A DNA stretch of 64,000 nucleotides from assembly GCA_027625915.1 (NCBI GenBank), contig JANTQA010000008.1, positions 1,237,001 to 1,301,000 of the forward strand, read 5' to 3'. The stretch's first letter is position 1. Each line of letters begins with the position of its first letter. This stretch comes from Anaeramoeba flamelloides. Its lineage: Eukaryota; Metamonada; Anaeramoebidae. The position numbers were made by a program, and so were the translations under genes. This document shows, piece by piece, positions 1 to 12,782 of this stretch. The notes under the pieces are model-generated. The model did no database searches and was not told the DNA's origin. It saw only the letters and a program-made list of their open reading frames with translations.

Positions 1-780
1 ATTCAATTTTATTAAATCCAATAATTTCCAAAGTATAAATTCTACAAAATTTTTCTTGTTTTTATAATTGAAAAATTGAAAATATTTTAAAAAAGTCCAC
101 TTTTTTAAAAAGTGTTAGACTCAATGACTTTCACTTCAATATTAATAGAAGAAATTATTCAAGTTTTTATTATTATTATTATTATTTATATCATATAACG
201 TTCAAGATAAATCAAAAATTTAATTAAGATTATTGGTATTTACTTTACTTGTTAATAGATGACTTTAAGATAATTAAAGAATGTTTTATTTTGTAATTTT
301 TTTTTTATCAATCCCCAATTATCTTTTTTTGATTATTTGTAAGTAATTTTTTGATAGTAAAGATAAGGTATTTACATTAGTCTATGAAATTATTTATATA
401 TAGTGGGTTCTAGAAGAAATTGCAATTTTTTTTTTTATTTGTTATCAATTCTTTGATTTTGTTATGTCAACAAAAAAGAAATCTAGAAAAATTAATTATA
501 AATAGTGAGAATAGGGGAATGATGGATTTATTATAACAGGGAAAAACATCTTGTAAAGTATATAATTTCACAAAAAAAAACATTCAAAAATTTTATTTTT
601 ATATTTGATAAGTTTAAGGAAAAAAAAGAGTATATTATGATAAAAAGACGGAAACTATATTATATCAACTAATATAGCTAAAAAAATGTGTTAATTGAAA
701 AAAATTTCAAAGATAATACAAAAAATATGATAAATAAGAAAATCATAAAAAAAAATTGGTTAAAAAACCTTACTAAACTC
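1..780. other. A+T-rich intergenic, no gene seen
   Basis: Homopolymer runs and a short TTA microsatellite (about 168-186). I see no coding signal or repeat copy here. Confidence 0.5.
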
Positions 781-1330
781 CATTTCACTCAAAGGGGACC
801 AGCTAAAAATGAAAAATTCACTTTATTTTTAAGAATCAACCAAACTTTGATTGTTTATAAAAACGAGAAATCATAAAATTCGTATTAGAGTCGATAATCG
901 TAAAAGAAAAGCATGAACAAAATCTAAATTTCAAAAAAAAAAAAAAAAAATTAACAAATTTTTTGGGACCTATCCTTTGGAACGTCTCATGTAAAATTCT
1001 CAATTTCTTTAGGATATTATAATTATTAAAAATAAGATTTTTTGATTGTAAATTTTTGAATTTTAAAAGAACATACAAAATATAACTTTACTTTCATTTG
1101 TTAATTTGTGATTTCAATTTTTTTTTTCAAATTTAATTATTAAAAATGAAAAAGAAAAGAAAAAAAAAAAAAAAAAAAAAACATAAAAAAAATACAAAAA
1201 TACATGATTTTGCAAAATGAGAAAAAATGATTTTGATCTAAAAATTGAAAATTTTAGTTTGATAAGAGTAATGAATTAAACTCATAGAATATATTCTATT
1301 TCTTCAATAAAATGGGCCCCTTTGACAGAA
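781..1330 (+). mobile_element. Family H TIR element, copy 1
   Basis: This stretch is the reverse complement, with drift, of 35005-35563. Its ends are inverted versions of TTCACTCAAAGGGGACC and GGGCCCCTTTGACAG. Interior matches include the segment around 960-1020 (GGGACCTATCC region, then CTCAATTTCTTTAGG) against 35330-35400. No transposase is encoded, so it is a non-autonomous element. The open frames inside are spurious. Confidence 0.7.
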
Positions 1331-2369
1331 AAAGAGTATACTTTTATTACACAAACTTTCAGTGAATTTATATATATATATATATATAAGCTCCATCCAA
1401 AAATGTGGGGCAAAAAAATATCCATCAATATAAGAATAAATTCTTTATTCAGTTATTAAACTCAAAACTTTAGAAAAAAAAAAAACGAAGCCATTAATAA
1501 TAATAAAACTCTTGATTAAAATTTGTGTTTATTGATCAAAGTTCGAAGAATAAAAAAAAAATAAAAAAAAAAAATTGTCCCTAATTTTTGGAAAAATATC
1601 CAAAATAAGTAATGTCTATTTAACAATCTTTAGTTCGATCTTTTTTCAATTTTTTTTTTTGATAATGTAAAATCATACTTTAATATATTTTTGATTTGAT
1701 CTTTAGATTTTTTGTTTTTCATTTGATCATTAACTTTTTGTTTTTCCCATTAACTTTTTTGTGTTTTTTTTTTTTTTTTTTTTTTTTTGTTTATCTCACC
1801 TCTTTAATTGAAGTGTACAACTGTTCTGAGCAATTTTTCCACCAAAGTCCATCGAAGTCAACTCAATTGTTTAGAATAAAAAGAATATTTGGTTGATTTC
1901 TTATCACATCTCTTCTGAACTTTGTTAAATTTTGGACAATAATAATAACAAAGTAAAAATGAAAAAAATGAAGAATTCGAAAAAATAATGAAATGAGTAA
2001 TTTGACTCTATTATTTTTTCAAAATTAAAAATTTTGCAAAATAATTTTAATTCATAAAAAAATATTTAGAATCCATTAATAAAACTTCAAAATACAAGAA
2101 ATTAAGTATGATATGTTAAAAAACATATTATTGTTGTACATTTAGTATAATTGAATTAATATTAAGAAATAATTATTGAAATAAAAAATGCCCTATATTA
2201 TTGGAAATAGCTTATATATAATACGAATAAAAGTAAATTTGTTTAAAATATAAGAATATAAATAGTGAGAAAAAAATATTGAAATACAGACCTTCATTTT
2301 AAATTTACTGTAGTTTATTTTTTGTTTCAATTTTATCCAATCTTTGTTGAAGTCAAAAGTGACTTAAAA
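1331..2369. other. A+T-rich intergenic
   Basis: Contains an AT dinucleotide run (about 1370-1388) and a long T run near 1770-1788. The 66-codon frame across the T run is not credible as a gene. Confidence 0.4.
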
Positions 2370-3065
2370 TTTTTTTCGAATATCAAATTTTTTTTATAAT
2401 TGACCTTTGAAGAACAAAAAAGAAATAAAAAGAATATAAACGGTTTCAAATTTAAGGCACGAACTATCAACGAAATTTAAGGCATAAAAAAATCTCAAAT
2501 TAAGGCACAAAATTTGAAATTTTTTTTTTACAGATAATTTTACTAGAATCTGAATTATGTGCCTTAATTTGAGATTTTTATTGTGCCTTAAATTTCGTTG
2601 ATAGTTTGTGCCTTAAATTTGGAACTGACTGTAATAAACACCACATAATAGTTGATATCCTCCTGAAATGGAACTAATAAATCAATATTTTTTCTTAAAA
2701 ATTGACAAACCCAAAATTCTTATTTAACACCCCTATTGAGAAAAACAACAATGTTCATTTTGGGCTCCTATTGAAGATCAAAATAAAATTACCCAAGAAA
2801 AAAAAATTGATCTCTTTGTATTCATTTTTACCATTATCAATAAATATTTGAATAACACGTTTTTACTAAGTGACTTTCGGTCTTGTAATGGTAAAAAAAA
2901 TTGCAAGGGGGTTGTGTGTAAAAAAAAAAAGAAAAAATGAGGAAAAATGTGAAAAAATGATTTCAATTTTGGAAATATCCGAAATAAATTTTTTTTATCT
3001 GTAAATATCCATTCAAACACTCTAAACGAATATAATTCACCTCCTAAAGCTGGTTTTCTTTGGCT
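2370..3065 (+). repeat. Family G dispersed repeat, copy 1 (interrupted by MITE A1)
   Basis: Matches 7375-7925, 37835-38500 and 62010-62715 in the same orientation. Landmarks are a 5' segment (CTTTGAAGAACAAAAAAG), a middle segment (CTATTGAAGATCAAAATAA) and a 3' segment (ATATCCATTCAAACACTC). The match to the other copies breaks at the MITE in 2437-2631 and resumes after it. Confidence 0.65.
2437..2631. mobile_element. Family A MITE (Tc1/mariner-like), copy A1
   Basis: Near-palindromic, about 195 bp, with arms reading AAATTTAAGGCAC inward on both sides. The right end GGAACTGACTG is followed by TA. The left terminus is decayed. It is inserted in a family G repeat, so it is younger than that G copy. 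Confidence 0.75.
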
Positions 3066-5666
3066 GGAAAATCGGTCAGTAAATGCGATTCCTTTTATGG
3101 AATTTGGTGAAAAACAACAAAATAAAAATTAAATATCTTTATTTTATTAAAACTATTCAAGATAGTAGTGATAATCATTTTATTTATATTGGTTGATTTT
3201 TTTAATTGATCAGTATTTTCCTTTAGATAGTTATTTAATTCTTATTTTTTATTTTTCATTTTCGTTTTGAATTTTTTTTTTCTGTTTAAAGCCCTTGGTA
3301 TTTTTCGTCTTTGCTTTTTATATTATTATTTTTTTTATTTTTTCAAGTAACTGACAATGTTTTGTTATGGTATCATGGTTTTTGAAAGTATTAAGTTGAT
3401 TTTTTTCCCTTTTAGCATTTATTCTCAATGCAAAGTTAAATAAATTGTAAAAAAATGGAAAAAGAACTAATTGGTCTATATAAGGAGAAAAAATTTCAAA
3501 AAAAAACTATATCCGTTTTTCTTGTATTTTTTACATTTTCTTATTCTCAGCACTAAAATAGTTGATTTCTGTCTTCATTTTATTTGAGTAACCCAATTAA
3601 ATAAATTTAGATATTTTAATTTAGTATTTAAATATATTTTAATCTTAGAGCAGTCTATAGGGGTAATAGTTCTCCAAAATTTTCAATCAAATATTGATAA
3701 AATGGGTATATCTTGTTAATATCATATAGTAATTTTTTGTTATTTGAATTCAAGAAATAATAAATTTAATTGAGATATATTTTATTTTGAATTACCGAAT
3801 TTTTTCTTTCAACAAAACAAAATTTCTAAATAATATTAGGAAATTGAATTACAAGATTTAATATTTATAATTATTCTTCTTAAAATAACACTGATATTTT
3901 TAATATATTAAATAAAACTTTTTTTTTGGTTAAGGACCGAGTCATTACTGTAAAAATAATTTTTTGAAATGGAAAAAAAAAAATTTTTAATTTTATAATG
4001 AGTGTCGAATTGCAATTAAAAACTAAACAACTTGTGAAGTACAATGTACGATCAATCACTAAAAATCAACAATCAAAAAAGAGTACATTTACAGAAAAAG
4101 TCGACAAAGAGTGACACTCAATTTCCAATAATTATGGTTGTGATTTATCTTTTTAAAAACAAGTGTGTTGATTTTGAAGTGTAGCTATTTCTCACTGTTT
4201 TTGGAGATCTCCAGATTTTTTTTACGTTTTAAGCTATTCTAAATATTTAGTTATTATTTTATAAAGAATGTCCCAAAATACTTACTTTGTCAAATATAGA
4301 GAGTTGTAATTTAACTACAAATTAGATTACATTGAATTAAATGGATTGTGTACTTGAAAACCATTGCTTTTAAATTGTAGAAATTTAACCTTTGGGAATT
4401 TTAACAAAGAAACAATTAGTTATTTTTTTAAAAAAGTGATTTTTTGAATTGAGAATTTCTTTTAAATTTTTTTTTTAAAATTGATTTTTTGTAATTTAAG
4501 ATCCTCTTTTAAACTTTGTTTTTTGTTGAATTTTTTTGCCAATGAGAAATACTCTCAATGATTTTTATGCTGTTGATTGAATTTTTTGCAAATTAGAATT
4601 GATATCAATTTTTCATTTGTTATTTGAATTTTGTAAATCAAAAGAAGAGCAATTTCACCATACCTTTTTTGTTTCAAGTAACCCCTTGAGTATGAAGTAA
4701 ATTCAGGGGAAGTGACGAGAGCCTTAACAAAAAGAATTATCTCAAAAAGGAAAAAAATTCATTACATTAATAGTCCCGTCAACAAAAACTATTTTTATAT
4801 AACAATGACGGAAATGAAAATAAGAAACGGTAAAAGCTTATTCTATGATGAAAGAAATAAAATGAATTCCATAGTTTTCTTTTTCCGATAAAAAAAGTGA
4901 AAAAAAAATTGAACTCACTAAATATTTTCTTTTAAAGCATTCTTAGGTTTTTGAATTGAACAGAATTTTTTGATAATTGGCAGATACAAAATTTGTAAGT
5001 AAAGAATATCACCAACCATAAAATATTTACAAGTTTTGTCTTGTTGTCAATGATAACTGATTTCTAAATTGAATAACTTTGATTTGGTTCTTAACTCAAA
5101 TTTCTTTTAAATTGTTTGGAACAAAAGTAGTCTTTTCAACATTCCTGTTTTTTGAGTAGATAGCTATTGAGAGTGAAAGAAAATTCGGGTAGTTCTGAGA
5201 GCAATCAGAATTTTTAAATTAAAAATTTCTTACAAAACTTAGAGACAATGTTGAACTAGTAAGGTTGGGTGTTCAAACTAAACAAATAGATTCTATTTTC
5301 CAAAGTGATTTCAAAATCAACAGAAGGAAAAAAAGGAGAAGTCATGATTGTTTTTGGCCAAAATGTCCAAAAGAATCAGTTTTAGGGGAACTCAACTGTT
5401 GAAAATGGTTTTAAATTTACGAACTTCTTGATTAACTTTTAAAACAAATTTTCGACGAAAGATTCAATTTCAACCATAGATTTTAAATTGAAATGGAGTT
5501 AATCTGAAATGAAATAAAAGATTTAAATCTGAGTAATATTAAATAGACTGGATAATTTAGGAAAATATTTCTGATATCATCACATCATTTGAATGAAAAG
5601 GAAAAAATTTCAAAATCAAGATCATTTTTTTTTTTTTTCCAAGACAACCACCAAGTTTCCTGATAA
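3066..5666. other. Intergenic upstream of the SARAF gene, with diverged repeats
   Basis: No gene found. The stretch at about 4630-4760 resembles 53710-53825, sharing CCTTGAGTATG-like and CCTTAACAAA words. The stretch at about 4905-5060 resembles 15360-15505, sharing AAAGAATATCACCAA. These are called family N, which is strongly diverged with unclear ends. No promoter motif was recognised. Confidence 0.4.
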
Positions 5667-6838
5667 ATGGCAACCTCAAAACAATTTTTTTTATTTAGCT
5701 TAGCGATTTTGCTTGTTGTCTTTTACCGAAGGCACCTGAACCCACACGACGCAAAGACTAACAACGAAGACGATACTGGATCATACAGCCACCCAGATCC
5801 TCAATCGTTTGGAAAACCACCATCAAAGAAGGCTGTACTCTTAACCGACGTGAAGGCCATTACTTTACATGACGGGCAAATGACAACAGGCAGACGTAGT
5901 TCACCTGTCCCGCAATTGAAATGCCTTGGCTCGAATTGTAAATGGAAGCCAAGTGTAGTGCAATGTAAGAACCAAGGTACCGATGGCGTTGATGTTCAGT
6001 GGCGGTGCGACGCACAGTTGCTAGAAGATCTTCATTTTGGGAGAATCATGGTTATGTGTGAGGGTTATGGTTACCCAGACGATCCCTTTGTTTTAAAAGG
6101 CTCTTGTGGTCTTGAATATGAGCTTCTGAAAGTGTCCGATCACTCGAATTATTCAGTTAATTCCGTGATTGGGACAATCGTTTGGACGATTGCCTTATCT
6201 TTTTTCTTGTTTTTCTTTTTTGTTTGTATCAAGTCATGCTTTAAAACAGTGAGGCTACCAAAAAACTCAACAATTAATCAACAGCAGCAACAAAACTTTC
6301 AGCAACCACAAAACTTTCAGCAGCAACAAAACTTTCAGCAGCAGCAGCCACAACAACAACAACAACAACAACCAAACTTTCAGCAGCAGCAGCCACAACA
6401 ACCAATTTATAATCACAACCAAGCCGTAGCCGATCAGCCTATCGTACAGCCAAGATCTACTGGTGTTTTTAATTTATTTACACACTATGCAACTAATTTT
6501 GGATACAGAAGCGGAATGAATTTTAGAAATCGACCAACCCACCACCACCACCACCATCATCACCACAACTTTAATCATCACCGCCATAATGCAAGATCGT
6601 CATTTAGGTCTCATACAAGAAAAACTACAAGATCATCAACTGTTTGTTTCTTTTGTTTATTTTTTTTATTTAATTCTTTTCTTTTAATTCTCTTTTCGTT
6701 TCCTTTTTTTTCTTATTTTCTTTCAAACTAACAAACTTTGATTTCTTAAACTTTTCATCAAATAATTCTTCTTTCAAATTTTAATGCCTATAGAAAACTA
6801 AAAAAAGTTCGGGGTTTGGCGGAACTGGTCGAAGGTAA
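5667..6838 (+). CDS. SARAF: SARAF (TMEM66) homologue, store-operated calcium entry regulator family
   Basis: Two exons: 5667-6641 and 6794-6838, with a 152-nt GT..AG intron; product 339 residues. The protein has a signal peptide (about 1-20), a luminal domain (about 55-160) and one membrane segment (about 166-190). A cytosolic tail follows, carrying Gln-rich repeats (about 206-250) and a His run (about 292-302). The luminal domain shows the family signatures VLLTDVKAITL, SPVPQLKC, GTDGVDVQWRC and YPDDPFVLKGSCGLEYEL, with six cysteines. Reading on past residue 325 gives only a hydrophobic run in T-rich DNA. Splicing to the acceptor at 6792-6793 instead adds KTKKSSGFGGTGRR and a stop, close to the C-terminal SGxGGTRRR of animal SARAF. 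In animals the protein sits in the ER membrane and limits STIM/Orai calcium entry; whether it does so here is inference. The Gln and His runs are not part of the family core. The ATG at 5667 fits the signal peptide. Confidence 0.93.
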
Positions 6839-7374
6839 TTCATAATCGAAATATTTTGAGACTGATAATTGAAAATTTCATTAGCTCTGTATCAAAACTT
6901 TTCCCCTATTCTCATTTTCCCAAATTTGTTTTACCTAATCTGGACATCCTATGGGCTTTCAGTATAGCTGACTTGGGGTTTTAAAAAACCTACCACCCCA
7001 TTCAAGAGAAAATGAAAAACAAGTGCTAATTTAATTTTGGATTTATCAGAATGAAAAATTATTTTCTTTCTTCGTAAAAATTATTCAAAAGGGGAATATT
7101 TATTTAATTATTTCTTCATTCATTTCTTTCTTTATTTATTTGAAATAATAATTAAACAATTTTCTCTTTTCTATTTGTTTTTAAAGGAAAATATCATTTT
7201 TGACATACACATTTACTTTTTAAATTTTTGAATAATTTTTGAATCTAATGAGAAATTAATTTGACAACAAATTATCGTCTATGCTTATTTATTAGTTTGG
7301 ACGAATCAGAATTTAAACCAAGAAAATTATCTAACTGGGTGTTATGGTTATATATCGGAAACAATTTATTATTC
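6839..7374. other. Intergenic downstream of the SARAF gene
   Basis: A+T-rich 3' flank of the SARAF gene. I see no coding signal. Confidence 0.4.
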
Positions 7375-7925
7375 AGTTTAACTTTTTATCGAAACTTTTT
7401 TTCGGTCAAAGGATAACAAAATTTTTTCCAAATATCAATTATTTTTTGTTATTTACTTTTGGAGAACAAATAAGAAATAATAAGAATAATATATATGAGA
7501 GAATAGTTGGCATCTGTATGGAGCAAATCTAATCAATCATATAAATTTTCTCAAAAATTGAAAAACTCAAATTCTTTGTTACAAATTATTAAAAAACGAT
7601 AATCTTAATTTTGATCTTCAATTGATATTCAAATAAAATTCCAATAGAAATTAAATATCATTTTTTTTACAATCATTTTCACTGTTTCAATAACATGAGA
7701 AGTAACAAATTTTTTATAAGTAAATTATAGATCTTATAAAAAAAAAAAAATTTCAAATGAATGAGGTTTCAAAAAAAAGAAAAAAGAAAATCTAAAAAGC
7801 TCAAAAATATGAAAAATTGATTTCAATTTTGAAATTCCTAAATCAAATTTTTTCTTTTAATATCCATTCAAACCATAAACGACAATGTAACCCACTCTCC
7901 ACAGCCTGGTTCACTTTAACCTGAA
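7375..7925 (+). repeat. Family G dispersed repeat, copy 2
   Basis: Uninterrupted relative to copy 1. It carries TTTTGGAGAACAAATAAG near the left, GATCTTCAATTGATATTC in the middle and ATATCCATTCAAACC near the right. The 62-codon frame at 7344-7532 lies mainly in this repeat and is not a gene. Confidence 0.65.
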
Positions 7926-10900
7926 AATAGTTTGTTACTATAGTCAGATAAAATGAACATACCAAAAAAGAAATAGAAATTGAATTACTCTTCAGCAACC
8001 AGGAACAAAAGTTACAGAAAGATTCTAAAAATTAGAAATAATTCAAAATAATTATTATTTGAAGTTTTTTCTTTGTAGTAATTACAATTCTATTAACCTT
8101 TCATTATATTTTTTGATCAGAACTTGTCTTGGTACTTAATATTTATTTCCATTCAAATTAATTTATAATTAGATTAAATTATCTTTAAATAATTTAAATT
8201 TATATTGAATTTCATTATTCTTTTTTTTTTTTTTTTTTTGATAAAATCCCATATACAATTTTACTTTCTATTACTTGGAATAATTTTTAGCAGATCTATT
8301 TAAAATATAATAAAAATTAACTTGAAAATCAATATTTTCAAATCAAATAAAACAAAAAAATGTTTTTGAAATTTTATTTTATTGAAGAAAATATTTAAAA
8401 ATTAAATAAGAAGGATATTTATTCGTAATACAAATCCCTGACAAGAGTTCATTAATTATTATGATTTTTTTTTTTTATTATTATTTAAAGTATCTTGATT
8501 GATTTATATTTAAAAAACTATTTTATTGTTTATGGAACTTTTGGAATGAATTTAACGTAGATCCAATATTAAATATTTTTTTTTCTTTTTTCTTTAGTAG
8601 TACAATGATTTTTTATTTTAAACAGAAGTTGATTTTAGATAATCATATTCTTCTTAACTTGAATTTATTCACCAATTTTATGCAGATTTTATATTTTTTT
8701 TGTTGATTAAGGATTATCTAACATAAATACATTAATGAGGGTCGGGTTGAATGAGTCGAAATAGTATCAAATTCTGCTCTTTATCTCTTGATATATCTAA
8801 GAACTCATTATATTCCATGTTTTTGAAATTTAGAATTTAGACTAATTAGATATCCAATTATAAATCAAGGACGTTTTACACACCCAATTTTTTTTTATTC
8901 TATTACAAGTATTATTTTTTTTATGATAAAGTATTTGAAAAGGGGGTTGGTTTGTGTTTTAATTTTATACTTACAACCCAGATTCATATCATATAAAATT
9001 TGAAATCTCACAACTTGGAATTATACAAAATCATCTTGTTCTTAAAAGGTAAATGGCATAATTTCACAATATCAGGAATCAGAAACCGTTCATAATTTTT
9101 TTTTTTGATAATCTTAAAATGAATTAAAAAAAAAAAAAAAAAGTTCTACTAAAATTACTAAAATCAATAACTTCTTAAAGGATACAGATAAAATAAAAAA
9201 ATCAAAATATCAACTATTTATGTTGAAATTAATTTCCTACATTTTTAAAGTTTTTAAAAAATATACAGGGCTGTTCATATTATCTAGCGTCAGTTTGTTA
9301 AAAACTTGAGTTCCGTTTAAACCAGATTTCTATTTTATCTAAGATAAACATATCATTTGTTGAAAAGAACCAAAAAAAAAAAAAAAAAAAACAATTAAAA
9401 ATGATATATGTTTTATACGGCTGTATTATTGTTAAAAAAAGTCGAAAATAGAAGTCTTTTTAAATTTTTTTTTCTAATAAAAAAATAGAGCCTTTTTTAT
9501 AGAGACAATTTTTGTCTAAACAAAAAACATTTCTTCAGAAACAATTATAAACTTTAGAAAAAAAAATCAAGAAATAAATTTCATAATTTTATTTTTTCTT
9601 CTAAATATCAAGAATTTAACCTTCAAAATTGATTAAACCTTTGAATGGACTTGGTTATTGATTCAATGAGATATTTAAACAAGAATATCAAAGAGAATGC
9701 TTGTAGTTTTATATAACGGTTTTAGATATGAGTGTGTTTATTTTTGTTACCAGTTTGACTTTTTTGTTCTTTTTTGTTTATTTGCATACAACTATTTTCC
9801 AATTCAGGTTGTTATCTTTTTTAATTAAATTAATTACTTTGGAAATAAAAATAAATTTAAATTTTTTTGTGTGGAAAAGATAAATTTAACTGGATATACT
9901 ACTTCCATGGAATTAGCACGCTCATCGTTCTTATTTAATTACATTATATTATGATTAAATGTAAGCTATATCGGTACTATATTATTCAAACGGTTCTCTA
10001 AAATTTATGAGAAAGATTTTCCAACAATATATATTATTAAATTTTTTATTAATGAACTAGATTAAAATTCTTTTTTTTTTTTTTTTTTGAATTACTTTTT
10101 TGAATTAAAAAAAGTAAAATAATCTTATTGAAGTATTATAGGATCAATAACAAGAATTTCAAAAATAACTGTTATCTCAGGATTTAACTCTAAAAGATTA
10201 ACTTAATAATAATAAGTATAAAAAACAAAAAAATATTTTTTTTTTCCTTTTTCTAAGATTAATCGTATTAACAAGTATTTGCAATATGTAAAAAGTTTTT
10301 GTAAAAAAATGTATTTGCTAATTACTTTTAGATAGAAAAACCACAATAAGAAATAAGTTTAACTATATTTTTAAATGGTTTTTAACTGGAAATCTATATC
10401 AAGATCAATTAATATAGAAAAAAAATAAAATATTTAAAGAAAAAATTGGGGGTTCAACAGAGTAACAGATTTTTTAATACAAAGTTTTAGTCAATGTTTT
10501 TTTTTTTTTTTTTTGTAAATCTTATCTGTAAAAATTTTTCAATAAAATAAAACTATTTTTGAGGCATCAAAAAGAACTATTCCTATTCAGAGATAAAAAA
10601 AAAATGGAAAAAAAAAGAAAACAATTATAGTTTATTTATTACAAGTATGAGAATCTAATAGATTTATCTTTGAAGTTAATTGTTTACTTCTTTTAGTTGA
10701 TTTTATTTTTCATTTTGAGTTAGATTTCAGATTCAAAATGTGTTTAGGTTTTTTCCAAATGGTTATTTTAATTTTGTAAAAAATAGAATGAATTAGCAAA
10801 TTATTTATATTTTAGGACTAATTTATAGAAAAATATTTAATAACTTTAAAGTGTGGGTATGGATAATTCAGGCTTTAAATATTTCAATAAATATGGACTT

Positions 10901-11000
10901 TTTTCACAAATTAGTCACTTTTTTACTAGTATCATGATCATTTTAAATTGATTAGATCAACTTTTTTTTCTATTATACTCTTCAATTTATTAGAGAAATA
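7926..11000. other. 3-kb gene desert
   Basis: Only A/T homopolymers and A+T-rich DNA. A weak inverted-repeat pair (CAGGGCTGTT near 9267 and CGGCTGTA near 9418) could be an old TA-type MITE but is too decayed to call. Confidence 0.4.
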
Positions 11001-11569
11001 TAAGGTTTACAACCCCTATAATTTGAAAAAAGATTGTCTTTTGTTTATGATCTAGTGACGTGTTTAATTTGTTTATTAATTTATCAATCTCTATACTTGG
11101 TATGAATTTTAATAATTATTCAAAATAGGCAATTTTTGTAAGTTTATTTTTTTTATTTCCGAAATCACAATTGAAGGATGTAAGATTAATGGGAAGGTTG
11201 TAAAAAATGTGGTTTGTGGGTTGTTGATTGGAATATTTAATTAGGTTTGGTTTTATTTAGAACTTTTAAAAATAATAAGTATATTTTTTCATTTATCAAA
11301 TTGAGTAAAAAGAGAAATTAAAATTTCAATTGAAAACCAATAAATTAAGTTTTTTCTATTACTTTTCTTTCAGTATATACTTCTTACACTCATAAATTCA
11401 GATTTCAGAAAAAGGAAAAAAAAATAAATTATCAAAAATTGCCTTTTTGAAAAACCAAAAAAAATCACACCAAACCTAGAGATCAATCACACACAAACCA
11501 AAATAAACAAGTCACTACATCATAAACAAAAGATAACCCTTTTTCAAATTTTATGGATTGTAAACCTTA
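11001..11569 (+). mobile_element. Family C foldback element, copy C1 (upstream of CWC15)
   Basis: The ends are inverted repeats (TAAGGTTTACAA and TTGTAAACCTTA). Arms of about 170-190 bp pair across a short centre containing GTGGTTTGTGGGTTGTTGATT. It is homologous along its whole length to 13157-13720 in the same orientation. It has no coding capacity. Confidence 0.8.
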
Positions 11570-11990
11570 AACCTTGGAACATTTCAACTATTTATCTTCG
11601 AGAATAATATACTTTGATTGTACAGTTCAACTCGATTGATGCTAATCCCTGAAATAATAAATTCAAGAGTTTGAATGATTGATCTGTATTGTTTTTTCTT
11701 GTTTAATTTCAAACTTAACAAGAATCAAGCACAAAACCTTTTGATTTGGTTTTTGAAAGAAAATGAAAAGGAAATATTTTTACAAAAATAATTAAATTAA
11801 AAATAAATACCAAAAAAAACAAAATCACAGAATATTTTTGAACGATTAAAAAATTAGAAAGAAAAGATTAAAAAACAATTCTTCTTCTGACTTGGACAGA
11901 TTCAATTATTCTTGTCCACCAATAAACCAAAAGGTAAAATAATTTCACAAATAAAGGATTCATTTTTTCAAAATTTATTTATAATTCTAA

Positions 11991-12782
11991 ATGTCTCTTT
12001 CAGCAAGACCACAATGGAAAGCAGCAAAAGCTGGTGACGACACAAGGGGGAATGTTTCTTTTGTAAAAAGTGGTGTTATTCAAGTACGATCCTTGCCTCA
12101 ACAACAAACATTAAAATTCCGTGTTCCCAAGCCACAAATCCAAAAGAAACAAAAAAAAGACAAAAACAAGAATAATGAGTTTGAATTATTTCAAAACAAG
12201 AAACCATTCCTTATGCTGACGAGTTCCCAAAAAGACAAATCTAGTAAGGTTCAAAAAAAAAAAATCTTAGATATTTTAGGCACTGGATCGTCGTCTTCTT
12301 CTGATGACTCGGGTTCTGAAAATGAAAAAGAAAAAAACAAAGATCAAGACGAAGAGGAAGAATTCGAATCGCTACTTCAAAAGTACCAAGACTTAGACAA
12401 AGACGATTCGACTGATTCCGATAGCTCTGAGCAATCCAGTGAGGAATCAACAGATTCAGAAGATGAAGAAGTATTGCTAATGAAGGAATTAGAAAAGCTT
12501 AAAAAAGAAAAAGAAGAGAAAAAAAGACTTGAAGAAGAGCGTAAGCTTAAAGAGATGGAGGATCAAAAAAATAATGAAATCCTTGATGGTAACCAACTTT
12601 TAAATCTGATGAATAAAACAGAAGAAAAAAAAAAAGACAAATTCATGATCAAAAGAAGATGGGACGAAGACGTTGTTTTTTCAAATACCATCGAAGATGA
12701 ACCAAAAAAAAGAAAAAGAGTTATTAACGATACAATTAGAAACGACTACCATATTAAATTTATGAACAGATATTTAAAATAA
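11991..12782 (+). CDS. CWC15: Spliceosome-associated protein CWC15 (Cwf15/AD-002)
   Basis: A single exon encoding 263 residues. Cwc15 is a component of the Prp19/NTC-associated set of activated spliceosomes in the nucleus. The N-terminus (SARPQWKAAKAG, then a basic LKFRVP stretch) matches the family opening. The middle is Ser/Asp/Glu-rich low complexity (about 95-160), followed by a charged helix (about 160-195: LLMKELEKLKKEKEEKK). The diagnostic C-terminal third holds GNQLLNL, IKRRWDEDVVF and NDTIRNDYHIKFMNRYLK, which closely match human CWC15 (NPLLNL, VKRRWDDDVVF, NDTLRSEFHKKFMEKYIK). The length is slightly above the human 229. No intron is needed, and the start at the first ATG agrees with the family. 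Foldback elements of one family lie about 420 nt upstream and 375 nt downstream. Confidence 0.97.
   Translation: MSLSARPQWKAAKAGDDTRGNVSFVKSGVIQVRSLPQQQTLKFRVPKPQIQKKQKKDKNKNNEFELFQNKKPFLMLTSSQKDKSSKVQKKKILDILGTGSSSSSDDSGSENEKEKNKDQDEEEEFESLLQKYQDLDKDDSTDSDSSEQSSEESTDSEDEEVLLMKELEKLKKEKEEKKRLEEERKLKEMEDQKNNEILDGNQLLNLMNKTEEKKKDKFMIKRRWDEDVVFSNTIEDEPKKRKRVINDTIRNDYHIKFMNRYLK

Noticed and set aside
7344-7532. 62-codon frame
   Set aside because: Lies mostly in dispersed repeat G2 and is not conserved as a frame in other G copies.
9264-9426. Possible decayed TA-type MITE
   Set aside because: Only about ten terminal bases resemble each other inversely, and no second copy was found in the window.
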